Positions 1 to 8,793 are shown, numbered from the stretch's first letter. The stretch: 64,000 bases of DNA from Sphingomonas sp. GM_Shp_1 (GCF_026540895.1 NZ_JALNUR010000001.1:62001-126000); one strand, 5' to 3'. The notes: generated by a model not told the origin, from the sequence alone. Numbers and translations are program-made.

Positions 1-504
1 GGCGGCGATCATGTCGCTTTTCACGCTCTTGGCCCGGACGCGGCGGGGTGCGCCGTCCTGCCAGATCAGGTTATGCGCCTCCGGCAGCGGGGGCAGGTCG
101 TGTGCGCCGCGCGACCGGGCGAGGCGGGCAAGCTGCTCGGCCTGGGGCAGTTCGGGGGCTTCATTGAGCAGCGCGACCAGCCGCTCGACATCGACTTTGG
201 GCGAGCCCTTGGCGGTATAGAGTTCGGCGCGGGCGATCGCATGGAGCGGGCCGGGCTTCAGCGCGTCGAGTTCGAGCTGCGCATCGGTCCAGCGGCTTTC
301 GCGGATCGCAGAGAAGACGCGGGCATATCCCGCCTTCTGATCGGGATCGAGCAATGCGGGGATGCTGGGCGGCGCCTTGGCGGGGAGGGAAACCCGCGCG
401 TCGCCACCGGCGGCGGGTTCGGTCGGAGCGGCGGAGGCACTTTGGCCGGCGGCGATCATCGCCCCCATGGTCAGCAGATACGCAACAAGCTGCCCCGGTT
501 TCAT
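1..504 (-). CDS. Soluble lytic murein transglycosylase, N-terminal part (cut by window edge)
   Basis: The first 168 codons of a minus-strand gene whose 3' end lies outside the window. The protein starts MKPGQLVAYLLTMGAM and has a hydrophobic signal-peptide-like stretch ending in an Ala-rich region near residue 26, so export is likely. It continues with a helical, Leu/Ala-rich segment (LLDPDQKAGYARVFSAIRE and following) like the superhelical N-terminal region of Slt70-type transglycosylases, which cleave peptidoglycan. The catalytic domain is not visible, so the family call rests on the N-terminal pattern. The ATG overlaps the stop codon of the upstream glycosylase-like gene in an ATGA junction at 501-504, which implies translational coupling. 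Confidence 0.6.
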   Translation of the reverse strand, partial: MKPGQLVAYLLTMGAMIAAGQSASAAPTEPAAGGDARVSLPAKAPPSIPALLDPDQKAGYARVFSAIRESRWTDAQLELDALKPGPLHAIARAELYTAKGSPKVDVERLVALLNEAPELPQAEQLARLARSRGAHDLPPLPEAHNLIWQDGAPRRVRAKSVKSDMIAA

Positions 505-1289
505 CCTCGCATATCCCCCATCAGCATCTGCAAGTCCTTCCAGCTTTCCGCCTTGGCCATCGGCTTCTCGATGAGGAAGCGGGGATGGAAGCTGGCGATC
601 GCCCTGCTTTTGCCGTTCTTATGATCAAGTTCGTGTGAATGTCCGCGTGCGCTGATGAGTTCGGTCCCGAGCACGGCACGGCTTGCCGCATTGCCCAGCA
701 GCAGCAGCCCGCGCGGGGCGACCAGGCCGACATGGTGAAGCGCGATCTCGGCCAGTCGCGCCTCCAGCCCGGCGGGCGCGCGTCCGGCCAGCGGGCGGCG
801 TGCGCAGACCGATGCGATGTGAACCGTCTCCCGCGACTGGCCGATCGCGGCCAGCATCCGGTCGAACAACCGGCCCGGCGCGCCGGACAGGATCTGTCCC
901 GCGTCGCCGTCGTCGCGGTCGGGGCAATCGACCAACACCATCAGCTTCGCGTCGACCGGCCCCGTCGCGGCGAGCGATATGCCGTCCCATGCCGTCTCCG
1001 GCGCGGCGTCCGACAATCGCCATGCCAGGAACGCCTCCAGCGTATCGGGAAGGAGCGTGGGTTGTGCCGGGGCCAGCGCGACCACGCCGCCATGCATGGC
1101 GGGCGTAGCACTCGCCATGGTCGGCGCAGGGGGCGTGAAGGCGATGGGCCGCACCGGTTCGGCGGCCATCCAGTCGCGGGGTTCCTCCTCGACCAGTAAG
1201 TCGACGCCCGCGTCATGCCACCAATCGAGCACGCTGGCCGCCAATGCGGTGTCGAACGTCGGAAGAGCCCCCATATGACTTGCTTCCAT
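501..1289 (-). CDS. Uracil-DNA glycosylase-like protein (degenerate family 4/5 type)
   Basis: 262 residues. The C-terminal half resembles the UDG superfamily: a core beta strand (LMVLVDCPDRDD) at the place of the usual GEAPG motif, then GRLFDRMLAAIG, LLLLGNAASRAVLG, and a C-terminal SFHPRFLIEKP motif that matches the HP-containing DNA-contact motif. The N-terminal ~90 residues are Pro/Ala-rich and low in complexity. Iron-sulphur family 4 enzymes carry four conserved cysteines; only two cysteines occur here and the GEAPG motif is altered, so uracil-excising activity is doubtful. Start is Met1 or Met6. It overlaps the transglycosylase gene by four bases and is divergent from the ETF-QO gene. 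Confidence 0.6.
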   Translation of the reverse strand: MEASHMGALPTFDTALAASVLDWWHDAGVDLLVEEEPRDWMAAEPVRPIAFTPPAPTMASATPAMHGGVVALAPAQPTLLPDTLEAFLAWRLSDAAPETAWDGISLAATGPVDAKLMVLVDCPDRDDGDAGQILSGAPGRLFDRMLAAIGQSRETVHIASVCARRPLAGRAPAGLEARLAEIALHHVGLVAPRGLLLLGNAASRAVLGTELISARGHSHELDHKNGKSRAIASFHPRFLIEKPMAKAESWKDLQMLMGDMRG

Positions 1290-1418
1290 GCTGCAAGGTT
1301 GACGTGCGCGTCAATCTGTCGGATCGACGGTCGGGACAAGATGTTTCCCGTCCGCGCCCGGACGAACCCGCCATAGCGGGACGCTACGGCAGCGGCGCGG
1401 TCACAATGCGAGGATGCC

Positions 1419-3074
1419 ATGAGCGAACGCGAATCGATGCCCTATGACGTGGTGATCGTCGGCGCTGGTCCGGCGGGCCTGTCGGCGGCGATCCGCCTGA
1501 AACAGCTCGCGGGCGAGCAGGGCGGCGAATTGTCGGTCTGCGTGCTGGAAAAGGGGTCCGAGGTCGGCGCGCATATCCTGTCGGGCGCGGTGATCGACCC
1601 GATCGCGCTGGACGAACTGCTGCCCGATTGGCGCGAGGATGGCTGTCCGCTGGCCGAGGTGCCGGTGACGGAGAATCTCCACTGGATATTGAGCGCGGGC
1701 AAGCATCGCAACCTGCCCCACGCGCTGACCCCGCCCTTCATGCACAACAAGGGCACCTATACCGGAAGCCTGGGCAATCTGTGCCGCTGGCTGGCGGGCA
1801 AGGCCGAGGAGTTGGGGGTCGAGATCTTCCCCGGCTTCGCTGCCGCCGAAATCCTGTTCCACGAGGATGGCCGGGTAAAGGGGGTCGCGACCGGCGACAT
1901 GGGTGTGGCACGCGACGGCACGCGCAAGCCCGATTACCAGCCAGGCCTCGAACTCCACGCCAAGTACACCTTCTTCGCCGAGGGCGTTCGCGGCCATCTG
2001 TCCAAGGAGATCATCCGCCAGTTCGACCTCGCCCGCGACAGCGATCCGCAGGTCTATGGCCTGGGGGTGAAGGAATTGTGGGACATCGACCCCGCCAAGC
2101 ATGTGCCGGGCCGAGTGATCCACACCCAGGGCTGGCCGCTGGGCCACGACGCCAATGGCGGCGGCTTCATCTACCACCAGGCGGGCGGGCAGGTCGCGCT
2201 CGGTTTCGTGACCTGGCTGAACTACACCAACCCTTACATCTCCCCCTTCCAGGAGATGCAGAAGTGGAAGACCCATCCGGTCATCGCCGAACTGCTGAAG
2301 GGCGGCAAGCGCGTCTCCTACGGCGCGCGGGCGATCAATGACGGCGGGCTTCAGGCGATCCCGAAGCTGACCTTCCCTGGCGGCGTGCTGGTCGGCTGTT
2401 CGGCGGGTTTCCTCAACGTACCCCGCATCAAGGGCACGCACGGCGCGATGAAGTCGGCGATGCTGGCGGCGGAGGCAGCCTTCGCGGCGGTACAGGCGGG
2501 TCGCGAGGGTGACGAGCTGACCGACTATCCGGAGGCGTTCCGCGCCTCATGGCTCTACAAGGAGCTGTCGACGGTCCGCAACGTCGTACCGCTGGTCAAG
2601 AAATATGGCGACACGCTGGGCTCCGGCCTGGCGGGCGTGACCATGTGGGCCGAGCATTTTGGCCTCAAGATGCCCTTCACCATGAAGCACAAGCCCGATC
2701 ACGAAAGCCTGTGGCGCAGGGATCAGGTGAAGAAGCCCGATTATCCCAAGCCCGATGGCGTGCTGACCTTCGACCGTCTGTCCTCGGTGTTCCTGTCGAA
2801 CACCAATCATGAGGAGGATCAGCCGGTCCATCTGACGCTGAAGGACGCCAGCGTTCCGATCGCGCACAACCTGCCCTTGTTCGACGAGCCCGCGCAACGC
2901 TACTGCCCGGCCGGCGTTTACGAGGTGGTGGGTGTGGACGAGGGCGATCCGAAGTTCGTGATCAACGCCCAGAACTGCGTCCACTGCAAGACGTGCGATA
3001 TCAAGGACCCGACCCAGAACATCAACTGGGTCGTGCCGGAAGGCGGCGGAGGACCCAATTATCCCAATATGTAA
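1419..3074 (+). CDS. Electron transfer flavoprotein-ubiquinone oxidoreductase (ETF-QO)
   Basis: 551 residues, the usual length for the family. It passes electrons from reduced ETF (fatty-acid and amino-acid dehydrogenation) to ubiquinone at the inner membrane. The FAD-binding Rossmann motif VVIVGAGPAGLSAA lies near residues 11-24. The C-terminal ferredoxin-like region has Cys496 (RYCPAGVYEV) and a CVHCKTCDIKDP cluster with Cys520, 523 and 526, enough for one [4Fe-4S] centre. The match holds over the whole length. Start is ATG 1419 or the in-frame ATG six codons on. The next gene begins almost directly after the stop, so the two are probably co-transcribed. Confidence 0.95.
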   Translation: MSERESMPYDVVIVGAGPAGLSAAIRLKQLAGEQGGELSVCVLEKGSEVGAHILSGAVIDPIALDELLPDWREDGCPLAEVPVTENLHWILSAGKHRNLPHALTPPFMHNKGTYTGSLGNLCRWLAGKAEELGVEIFPGFAAAEILFHEDGRVKGVATGDMGVARDGTRKPDYQPGLELHAKYTFFAEGVRGHLSKEIIRQFDLARDSDPQVYGLGVKELWDIDPAKHVPGRVIHTQGWPLGHDANGGGFIYHQAGGQVALGFVTWLNYTNPYISPFQEMQKWKTHPVIAELLKGGKRVSYGARAINDGGLQAIPKLTFPGGVLVGCSAGFLNVPRIKGTHGAMKSAMLAAEAAFAAVQAGREGDELTDYPEAFRASWLYKELSTVRNVVPLVKKYGDTLGSGLAGVTMWAEHFGLKMPFTMKHKPDHESLWRRDQVKKPDYPKPDGVLTFDRLSSVFLSNTNHEEDQPVHLTLKDASVPIAHNLPLFDEPAQRYCPAGVYEVVGVDEGDPKFVINAQNCVHCKTCDIKDPTQNINWVVPEGGGGPNYPNM

Positions 3075-3156
3075 GCGTTCGTCCCTCGTCCGGGGCCCGG
3101 CCCTTGCCCTGATCGCGGCGATCGCGGCGATCGCGTCGACCCCGGCGGTCGCTGCG

Positions 3157-4665
3157 GTGAAGGCGGGCCCCGAGCCGCTCGCCGCCTATCTGTCCGCGCG
3201 GGTCGCGGCAGCGGAGGGACGTTCGGCGGCGGCGGCGAGCGACTATGCGGTCGTGCTGACCAACTGGCCCGACGATCCCGCCGTCGCGGTCCGGGCCTAT
3301 CGCGAGGCGATGATCAGCGGCGACGAAGCGCTCGCCCTGCGCGCCGCCCGCGTGATGGAGGCCGAGAAGGTCGCGCCGATCGACGTGGCGCTGCTCGACC
3401 TGGCCATCGCGGCCCACAAAGGCGATCGAAAGGCGTATGATGGCGCGCTGACCCGGATCGATGGCGGTGCTCTGCGCATCCTGTCGCCGGTCCTGCGGGC
3501 ATGGGGTGCGTGGGACCGCAAGCAGCCGGTCGAAGCGGCACTGGACAGCGCGGGCAAGGAGCCGGTCGCGCGGCGGCTGGCCGAGGAACATCGCCTGCTG
3601 CTGGCGCTGGCCGGGCGGCGGATGGACGATCCGGCGGCGCGCGTACTGCTGGAGGCGATGCGGGCCCCCGCCGACACGCGGATCGCAGCGGCGGAGTTGA
3701 TGGCGGGGCGGGGCGATGAGGCCAATGCCCGTGGCCTGTTGACCGATCCGCTGGTGTCTTCGGAGCGCGGGAAGCTGGGCCGCAAGCCCGATCTCGGCTT
3801 CGGCGTATCGCGACTGTTCGCGCGCGTCGGGGCCGAACTGGTGGGCGAGGGGCCGCGCCCGCTGGTGATCGCGCTCGCCCGTACCGCCCTGATCGCCGAT
3901 CCTGGCAACGACCGGGCCCGCCTGTTGATGGCGGAGGCGCTGGCCAAGGACGAGGCCTGGGACGCCGCCATCGCCGCGCTGGAGGGCGTCGATCCCGACC
4001 GCGCCTTCGCGCACCGGGCGGCGGTGGTGCGGATCGGCCTGCTGGGAGAGGCGGGCCGCCCGGGTGAGGCGCTGATGCTGGCGAAGGGGCTGGCGACCGC
4101 GAAAACGGCGGGGGTCGATGACTGGCAGGTCTATGCCGACCAGCTGATCGCCGCCAAGCGCCCCGCCGACGCCGCCCCCTGGTATGAACGCGTGACCCGC
4201 GCCGACCCGCCGCTGCCCTGGGCCGCCTGGCTGCAATATGGCGGCGCGCTGGATCAGGCGGGGCGCAAGGACGAGGCCGATGCCGCGCTCGCCCGTGCGG
4301 TGGCGCTGGGGCCGGACGAGCCGCTGGCGCTCAACTATCTGGGCTATGCGCGGATCGAGCGGGGGGAGGACGTGGCCGGATCGCTGGCGCTGCTCGAACG
4401 CGCGAGCAAGCTGGCGCCGGACGATGCCTCGGTCACCGACTCGCTCGGCTGGGGCTATCACAAGGCGGGGCAGACCGGGCGCGCGCTGCCCCTGGTCGAG
4501 CAGGCGGCGATGGCCGAACCCGCCAATAGCGAGATCGCCGACCATCTGGGCGATATCTATTGGGCGCTGGGGCGGCATTATGAGGCGCGCTATGCCTGGC
4601 GTGCGGCGGCGCTGACCGCCGACGATACCGAGCAGGCGGCGCTGGCGACGAAGCTGGCGCGCTGA
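3157..4665 (+). CDS. Tetratricopeptide-repeat protein, probably exported
   Basis: Alpha-helical repeat protein, 502 residues from the GTG at 3157. Recognisable TPR units lie mainly in the last third (LGYARIERGEDVAGSLALLERA; SLGWGYHKAGQTGRALPLVEQA; HLGDIYWALGRHYEARYAWRAA). Such repeats usually act as protein-interaction scaffolds; no catalytic domain is visible. The reading frame stays open upstream of 3157 and encodes a signal-peptide-like segment (KRSSLVRGPALALIAAIAA, then ASTPAVAA) with a basic N-region and AxA cleavage site. No ATG, GTG or TTG precedes it in frame before the end of the ETF-QO gene, so the true start is uncertain (see findings). It lies between ETF-QO and ispE on the same strand. 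Confidence 0.8.
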   Translation: MKAGPEPLAAYLSARVAAAEGRSAAAASDYAVVLTNWPDDPAVAVRAYREAMISGDEALALRAARVMEAEKVAPIDVALLDLAIAAHKGDRKAYDGALTRIDGGALRILSPVLRAWGAWDRKQPVEAALDSAGKEPVARRLAEEHRLLLALAGRRMDDPAARVLLEAMRAPADTRIAAAELMAGRGDEANARGLLTDPLVSSERGKLGRKPDLGFGVSRLFARVGAELVGEGPRPLVIALARTALIADPGNDRARLLMAEALAKDEAWDAAIAALEGVDPDRAFAHRAAVVRIGLLGEAGRPGEALMLAKGLATAKTAGVDDWQVYADQLIAAKRPADAAPWYERVTRADPPLPWAAWLQYGGALDQAGRKDEADAALARAVALGPDEPLALNYLGYARIERGEDVAGSLALLERASKLAPDDASVTDSLGWGYHKAGQTGRALPLVEQAAMAEPANSEIADHLGDIYWALGRHYEARYAWRAAALTADDTEQAALATKLAR

Positions 4666-4718
4666 ACGACGTGGCGAACGGTCTTGCCGCGCCGCGCCGG
4701 GCGACGCATGGGCGGGGC

Positions 4719-5555
4719 ATGACCGTCATCGTCGAGACCGCCCCCGCCAAGATCAACCTGGCCCTTCACGTCCGCCGTCGCCGCGCCGATGGCTATCACG
4801 ATCTGGAAACGCTGTTCGCCTTTTGCCGCGACGGCGACAGGGTGACGGTCGAACCGGCGACGACGACCAGCCTGACCCTGACCGGCCCCTTTGCCGCGGT
4901 GCTGGCGGGCGAGGCTAAGGAGGACAATCTGGTCACCCGTGCGGCGCGCCGTTTTGGCGAGCGCTTCGGCGTCACCGGGGGTCATGCCATCACACTCGAC
5001 AAGCATCTTCCCATAGCCTCCGGGATCGGCGGCGGTTCGGCGGATGCGGCGGCGACGCTGCGGGCACTGGCGCGGTTGCATGACGTTCCGCTCGACCATG
5101 CCGAGCTGTTCGCGCTGGCGGCCGGTCTGGGCGCGGATGTTCCCGCCTGTCTGCTTGGGCGGACGGCGCGGGGCGAGGGGAAGGGGGATGCGCTTCGGCC
5201 GCTGCCGCCGCTCGGCGACCGGCCGGTGCTGCTGGTCAATCCGGGCGTGGCGGTATCGACGGCGGCGGTGTTCGGGCGCTGGGACCAGGTCGATCGCGGG
5301 CCGCTGGGTGAGGGCGATGCGATGGCGGTCGCGGTGGACGGACGCAACGACTTGGAGCCCCCGGCCCGCGCCATCGCGCCGCAGATCGATGCGGTGCTGG
5401 CGCTGCTGGAGGGCGCGGCGGGCGTCGACTTGGCGCGCATGTCGGGATCGGGGGCGACCTGCTTTGCGATCTTCCGCGATGTGGCGGCGCGCGACGCGGC
5501 GGCGCGGACCGCTTCGGCACGGGGCTGGTGGGTCCTGCCGACATTTTTGCAGTGA
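4719..5555 (+). CDS. ispE: 4-diphosphocytidyl-2-C-methyl-D-erythritol kinase
   Basis: 278-residue GHMP-superfamily kinase that phosphorylates CDP-methylerythritol in the MEP isoprenoid pathway. It has the conserved N-terminal substrate motif APAKINLALHV with DGYHDLETLF, and the ATP-binding loop PIASGIGGGSADAAATLRAL near residue 100. The C-terminal MSGSGATCFAIF matches GHMP motif 3. The ATG at 4719 is preferred over the GTG at 4671: it follows a G-rich ribosome-binding stretch, and the 16 extra residues have no family counterpart. The gene follows the TPR gene on the same strand; recA begins 93 bases later under its own promoter. Confidence 0.95.
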   Translation: MTVIVETAPAKINLALHVRRRRADGYHDLETLFAFCRDGDRVTVEPATTTSLTLTGPFAAVLAGEAKEDNLVTRAARRFGERFGVTGGHAITLDKHLPIASGIGGGSADAAATLRALARLHDVPLDHAELFALAAGLGADVPACLLGRTARGEGKGDALRPLPPLGDRPVLLVNPGVAVSTAAVFGRWDQVDRGPLGEGDAMAVAVDGRNDLEPPARAIAPQIDAVLALLEGAAGVDLARMSGSGATCFAIFRDVAARDAAARTASARGWWVLPTFLQ

Positions 5556-5560
5556 GTTTT

Positions 5561-5575
5561 GTTCCGCTCTTGTTC
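5561..5575 (+). promoter_or_regulatory. LexA (SOS) box upstream of recA
   Basis: GTTCCGCTCTTGTTC fits the alphaproteobacterial LexA box GTTC-N7-GTTC exactly. It lies about 75 bases before the recA ATG. It is embedded in an 11-bp inverted repeat, GTTTTGTTCCG (5556-5566) and CGGAACAAAAC (5579-5589), which could also act as a weak terminator for ispE. SOS control of recA is established in alphaproteobacteria; occupancy of this copy is inferred. Confidence 0.85.
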
Positions 5576-5648
5576 TCACGGAACAAAACACATACATAGC
5601 AGATGCGTTGAATGGACCACGCGCATGGTCTAGCGAGGGAAGCATCTG

Positions 5649-6722
5649 ATGGCCGCCAATCTGAAAGTGATCGAAACAGGCATGGCAACCGCAAACGCAG
5701 ACCGGCAAAAGGCGCTCGACGCCGCGCTCGCCCAGATCGACCGGGCATTCGGCAAGGGCTCGGCGATGAAGCTGGGGCAGAAGGAAACGATGCAGGTCGA
5801 GGCGATCTCGACCGGCTCGCTGGGCCTGGACATCGCACTCGGCGTCGGCGGCCTGCCGCGCGGCCGTGTGATCGAGGTTTACGGCCCCGAATCGTCGGGC
5901 AAGACGACGCTGGCGCTGCACGTCATCGCCGAGGCGCAGAAGATGGGCGGCACCGCCGCCTTCGTCGACGCCGAACACGCGCTCGACCCCGTCTATGCCA
6001 AGAAGCTGGGCGTCAATATCGACGAACTGATCGTGTCGCAGCCGGACACCGGCGAGCAGGCGCTGGAAATCACCGACACGCTGGTCCGCTCGAACGCGAT
6101 CGATGTGCTGGTGGTCGACTCGGTCGCCGCGCTCGTGCCGCGTGCGGAAATCGAGGGTGAGATGGGCGACAGCCATGTCGGCCTCCAGGCTCGTCTGATG
6201 TCGCAGTCGCTTCGCAAGCTGACTGGCTCCATCAGCCGTTCGCGCTGCATGGTGATCTTCATCAACCAGCTCCGCATGAAGATCGGCGTGATGTACGGCA
6301 ACCCGGAGACGACGACGGGCGGCAATGCGCTGAAATTCTATGCCTCGGTCCGGCTCGACATCCGTCGCACCGGCGCGATCAAGGATCGTGAGGAAGTGAC
6401 CGGCAACGCCACCCGCGTGAAGGTGGTGAAGAACAAGGTCGCACCGCCGTTCAAGCAGGTCGAATTCGACATCATGTATGGCGAGGGCATCTCCAAGATC
6501 GGCGAGATCCTCGATCTGGGCGTGAAGGCCGGGCTGGTCGAGAAGTCGGGGAGCTGGTTCTCCTACGACTCGGTGCGGATCGGGCAGGGGCGCGAGAACG
6601 CCAAGACCTATCTGCGCGACAATCCCGACATGGCCGATCGTCTGGAGCGCGCCATCCGTCAGCGGACGGAAAAGGTCGCCGAGGAGATGATGACCGGCCC
6701 CGATGCCGAGGATGATATCTGA
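5649..6722 (+). CDS. recA: Recombinase RecA
   Basis: 357 residues, normal for RecA. It forms ATP-dependent filaments on single-stranded DNA, drives homologous pairing, and triggers LexA self-cleavage. Walker A is GPESSGKTT at residues 79-87; downstream blocks such as [39 protein letters not shown] and [19 protein letters not shown] are near-invariant in bacterial RecA. The acidic C-terminus (GPDAEDDI) is typical. The start at 5649 follows a GAGGGAAG ribosome-binding site and is 74 bases after the LexA box. A strong terminator follows directly, so it is probably transcribed alone. Confidence 0.98.
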   Translation: MAANLKVIETGMATANADRQKALDAALAQIDRAFGKGSAMKLGQKETMQVEAISTGSLGLDIALGVGGLPRGRVIEVYGPESSGKTTLALHVIAEAQKMGGTAAFVDAEHALDPVYAKKLGVNIDELIVSQPDTGEQALEITDTLVRSNAIDVLVVDSVAALVPRAEIEGEMGDSHVGLQARLMSQSLRKLTGSISRSRCMVIFINQLRMKIGVMYGNPETTTGGNALKFYASVRLDIRRTGAIKDREEVTGNATRVKVVKNKVAPPFKQVEFDIMYGEGISKIGEILDLGVKAGLVEKSGSWFSYDSVRIGQGRENAKTYLRDNPDMADRLERAIRQRTEKVAEEMMTGPDAEDDI

Positions 6723-6731
6723 ACCAGGGGA

Positions 6732-6763
6732 ACGGCCCGCCAGCGATGGCGGGCCGTTTCGCT
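6732..6763 (+). terminator. Intrinsic terminator of recA
   Basis: A perfect 10-bp stem ACGGCCCGCC / GGCGGGCCGT (6732-6757) with a six-base loop starts ten bases after the recA stop and is followed by TTTCGCTT. It lies only 24 bases before the preferred start of the methyltransferase gene. Confidence 0.85.
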
Positions 6764-6786
6764 TCTGGCGCATATGGGGTGGGGCG

Positions 6787-7644
6787 ATGACCAGCGGACT
6801 GGATTGGCGTGGCCGGGTCGGCGATGTCTGGGCGGCGGAATGGCGTCGCACCGATCGCAGCCTCGCCGATCTGTCGCGCCACCTGAACGCCGCGATCGCG
6901 GCGGTCGCCCCCGAACAGGGGCTGGCGCTCGATATCGGAAGCGGGGCGGGTGCGACCAGCCTGGCGCTTCATGCCGTGCGCCCCGGGTTGCGCGTGACGG
7001 GGGTCGATCTGTCGCCGGATCTGGTAACCGTCGCGCAGGGTCGGGCGGCGGACGAGGGCGGCGGGGCGGACGAGGCGCATCTGCGTTTTCGCCGCGACGA
7101 TGCGATCCAATGGGCGGCGCGGGAGGGGCCTTTCGACCTCTTCGTCTCGCGCCACGGCGTGATGTTCTTCCCCGATCCGGTCGCGGCTTTTAAAGGGTTC
7201 CGCCAAGCGGCGACCGATGATGCCGCGTTCATCTTTTCCTGTTTCGATGAGCGCGGGCATAACGGCTTCGCGACCCTCGCCGATGCGGTGATCGGACACA
7301 CGCCCCCCACGCCCGCCGGATATGAGCCCGGTCCCTTCGCCTTCGCCGACAGCCATAGGGTGGCGGACTGGCTGGAGCAGGCGGGATGGGTGCCGGGCGC
7401 GGCGGCGCGCCTCTCCTTTGAATATGTCGTCGGAGCGGGCGACGATCCGGTCGCTGATGCGGTCGCCTTCCTGTCGCGTATCGGCCCCGCCGCTCGGGCG
7501 ATCGGTGGGGCCACTCCCGATGAACGCGACCGGATCGTCGAGGCGTTGGGGCGGGCTCTGTCGGACTATCGGGTGGAGGATCGCGTCGTTCTGCCCGCGT
7601 CCGCCTGGATCTGGCGCGCCCATGCGCGAGGTGGTGTGGGATAG
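6787..7644 (+). CDS. Class I SAM-dependent methyltransferase
   Basis: 285 residues with a standard Rossmann methyltransferase fold. Motif I is ALDIGSGAGATSLAL (near residue 46), followed by the acidic loop VTGVDLSPDLVTVAQ; a motif IV-like FDLFVSRHGVMFFPDP is near residue 115. The substrate cannot be told; the C-terminal half is like that of small-molecule (ubiquinone/menaquinone-biosynthesis-like) methyltransferases. The ATG at 6787 is chosen because earlier in-frame starts would read through the recA terminator. It appears monocistronic; a palindromic repeat follows 70 bases downstream. Confidence 0.85.
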   Translation: MTSGLDWRGRVGDVWAAEWRRTDRSLADLSRHLNAAIAAVAPEQGLALDIGSGAGATSLALHAVRPGLRVTGVDLSPDLVTVAQGRAADEGGGADEAHLRFRRDDAIQWAAREGPFDLFVSRHGVMFFPDPVAAFKGFRQAATDDAAFIFSCFDERGHNGFATLADAVIGHTPPTPAGYEPGPFAFADSHRVADWLEQAGWVPGAAARLSFEYVVGAGDDPVADAVAFLSRIGPAARAIGGATPDERDRIVEALGRALSDYRVEDRVVLPASAWIWRAHARGGVG

Positions 7645-7717
7645 GCGTGTGGCGGTCGGGTCGGCGCGCCGACGTTCGATCTTACTTAGTTCCGATCGTT
7701 CGGGCCGCACTGCCTTC

Positions 7718-7837
7718 ATTCCTCCCCTGCAAGGGGAGGGGGACCATGCGGAGCATGGTGGAGGGGTATCCCCCTATCGAGAGCGCGAGACCCCTCCGTC
7801 AGGCCTTGCCTGCCACCTCCCCTTCCAGGGGAGGAAT
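7718..7837. repeat. Intergenic palindromic repeat, copy 1 (CCTCCCC family)
   Basis: A 120-bp element bounded by ATTCCTCCCCTGC... and ...CCAGGGGAGGAAT, with internal hairpins GGACCATGCGGAGCATGGT and CAGGCCTTGCCTG. It is nearly identical, in reverse orientation, to the copy at 23510-23633, and related elements occur at 17206-17260 and 62044-62171. Short reading frames across it are artefacts. Such elements could terminate or stabilise flanking transcripts, but that is inference. Confidence 0.85.
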
Positions 7838-8066
7838 GGGGAATGTCGATCGGCCTTGGTCGCTCGCGAACAGGGTTCGCGCAGAGAACGCAGAGGTGTT
7901 TGGCCGAGCATCCTGCCCGCGGGGTTCAATCTTGGCACATGGATCGGATCATGGCGGCCCGGTCCTTGCCCATCCTGATCGCGGCAAGCGACGACTTCCC
8001 CGAAGCCCGGATTGGGCCCCGCAGGACGATTGATGCGTTATCGCGCGCGCATCATGGGGAACAGGC
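7838..8066. other. Intergenic stretch, no feature recognised
   Basis: Together with repeat copy 1 this fills the 422-base gap between the methyltransferase and glutathione transferase genes. No reading frame here resembles a known family. The promoter and ribosome-binding site (GGGGAACAGGC before ATG 8067) of the transferase must lie at its right end. Confidence 0.5.
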
Positions 8067-8693
8067 ATGACGATCATCGTCCATCATCTGGAAAACAGCC
8101 GCTCGCAGCGTATCCTCTGGATGCTGGAGGAACTCCGGCTGCCTTATGAGGTGAAGCGCTATGAGCGCGATCCCAAGACAATGCTGGCCCCGCGCGAGCT
8201 GCGTGCCGTGCATCCGCTCGGCAAGTCGCCGGTGATCGAGGATGACGGCATGGTGATCGCCGAGACGGGGGCGATCATCGAATATCTGGTCGGCAAGGGC
8301 GACGGCCGCCTGGGGCCGCCCGCGCATCGAGAAGCCATGCAGCGCTGGCGCTTTTGGCTGCATTATGCCGAAGGGTCGCTGATGCCGCCGCTGTTCGTCC
8401 TGCTCGTGCTCAGCCGCATACCGGTGATGGGCAAGGCCGCGATCAAGCGCTTCCGGCCGATGATCGACCGTCATCTCGATTATATCGAAAGCGAATTGCA
8501 ACGCGCGCCCTGGTTCGCGGGCGAGCAGATGACCGCCGCCGACATCATCATGAGCTTCCCGCTGGAGGCCGCGCGCGCCCGCGCCGGTCTGAACGAAAGC
8601 CGCCCCGTGACGATCGCTTGGCTGGAGCGGATCCATGCCCGCCCCGCCTATCAGGCCGCGCTCGCCAAGGGCGGGCCCTATGCCTATGCGTGA
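8067..8693 (+). CDS. Glutathione S-transferase family protein
   Basis: 208 residues. The N-terminal thioredoxin-like domain (MTIIVHHLENSRSQRILWML, residues 1-80) has the Ser/Arg pair of beta-class-like GSTs and the cis-Pro glutathione-binding motif GKSPVIEDDG; ETGAIIEYL contacts the gamma-glutamyl group. The helical C-terminal domain carries WFAGEQMTAADIIMSFPLE, the usual N-capping box. It probably conjugates glutathione to electrophiles or acts as a lyase; the substrate is unknown. Transcribed alone and convergent with the symporter gene, with a shared hairpin between them. Confidence 0.9.
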   Translation: MTIIVHHLENSRSQRILWMLEELRLPYEVKRYERDPKTMLAPRELRAVHPLGKSPVIEDDGMVIAETGAIIEYLVGKGDGRLGPPAHREAMQRWRFWLHYAEGSLMPPLFVLLVLSRIPVMGKAAIKRFRPMIDRHLDYIESELQRAPWFAGEQMTAADIIMSFPLEAARARAGLNESRPVTIAWLERIHARPAYQAALAKGGPYAYA

Positions 8694-8754
8694 GGGCGGA
8701 GGCTCGGGTTCATCCCATGCCCCGCCCGTTGCGACTTACCCGGCGTCGCTGAAC

Positions 8755-8793
8755 CGCAGAGGATGGTGACGCGTCCGCGCACCATCCTCTGCG
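8755..8793. terminator. Hairpin between convergent genes
   Basis: CGCAGAGGATGGTG (8755-8768) pairs perfectly with CACCATCCTCTGCG (8780-8793) around an 11-base loop. It lies between the ends of the glutathione transferase (+) and symporter (-) genes. There is no clear T-tract on either strand, so it may be a weak bidirectional terminator. Confidence 0.65.

Noticed and set aside
4590-6851. 753-codon minus-strand frame over ispE and recA
   Set aside because: Crosses two well-defined genes and the LexA-controlled promoter; translation has no domain pattern.
7647-8033. Possible small genes across 7647-8033
   Set aside because: They translate the palindromic repeat and its flank; no start site or family resemblance.
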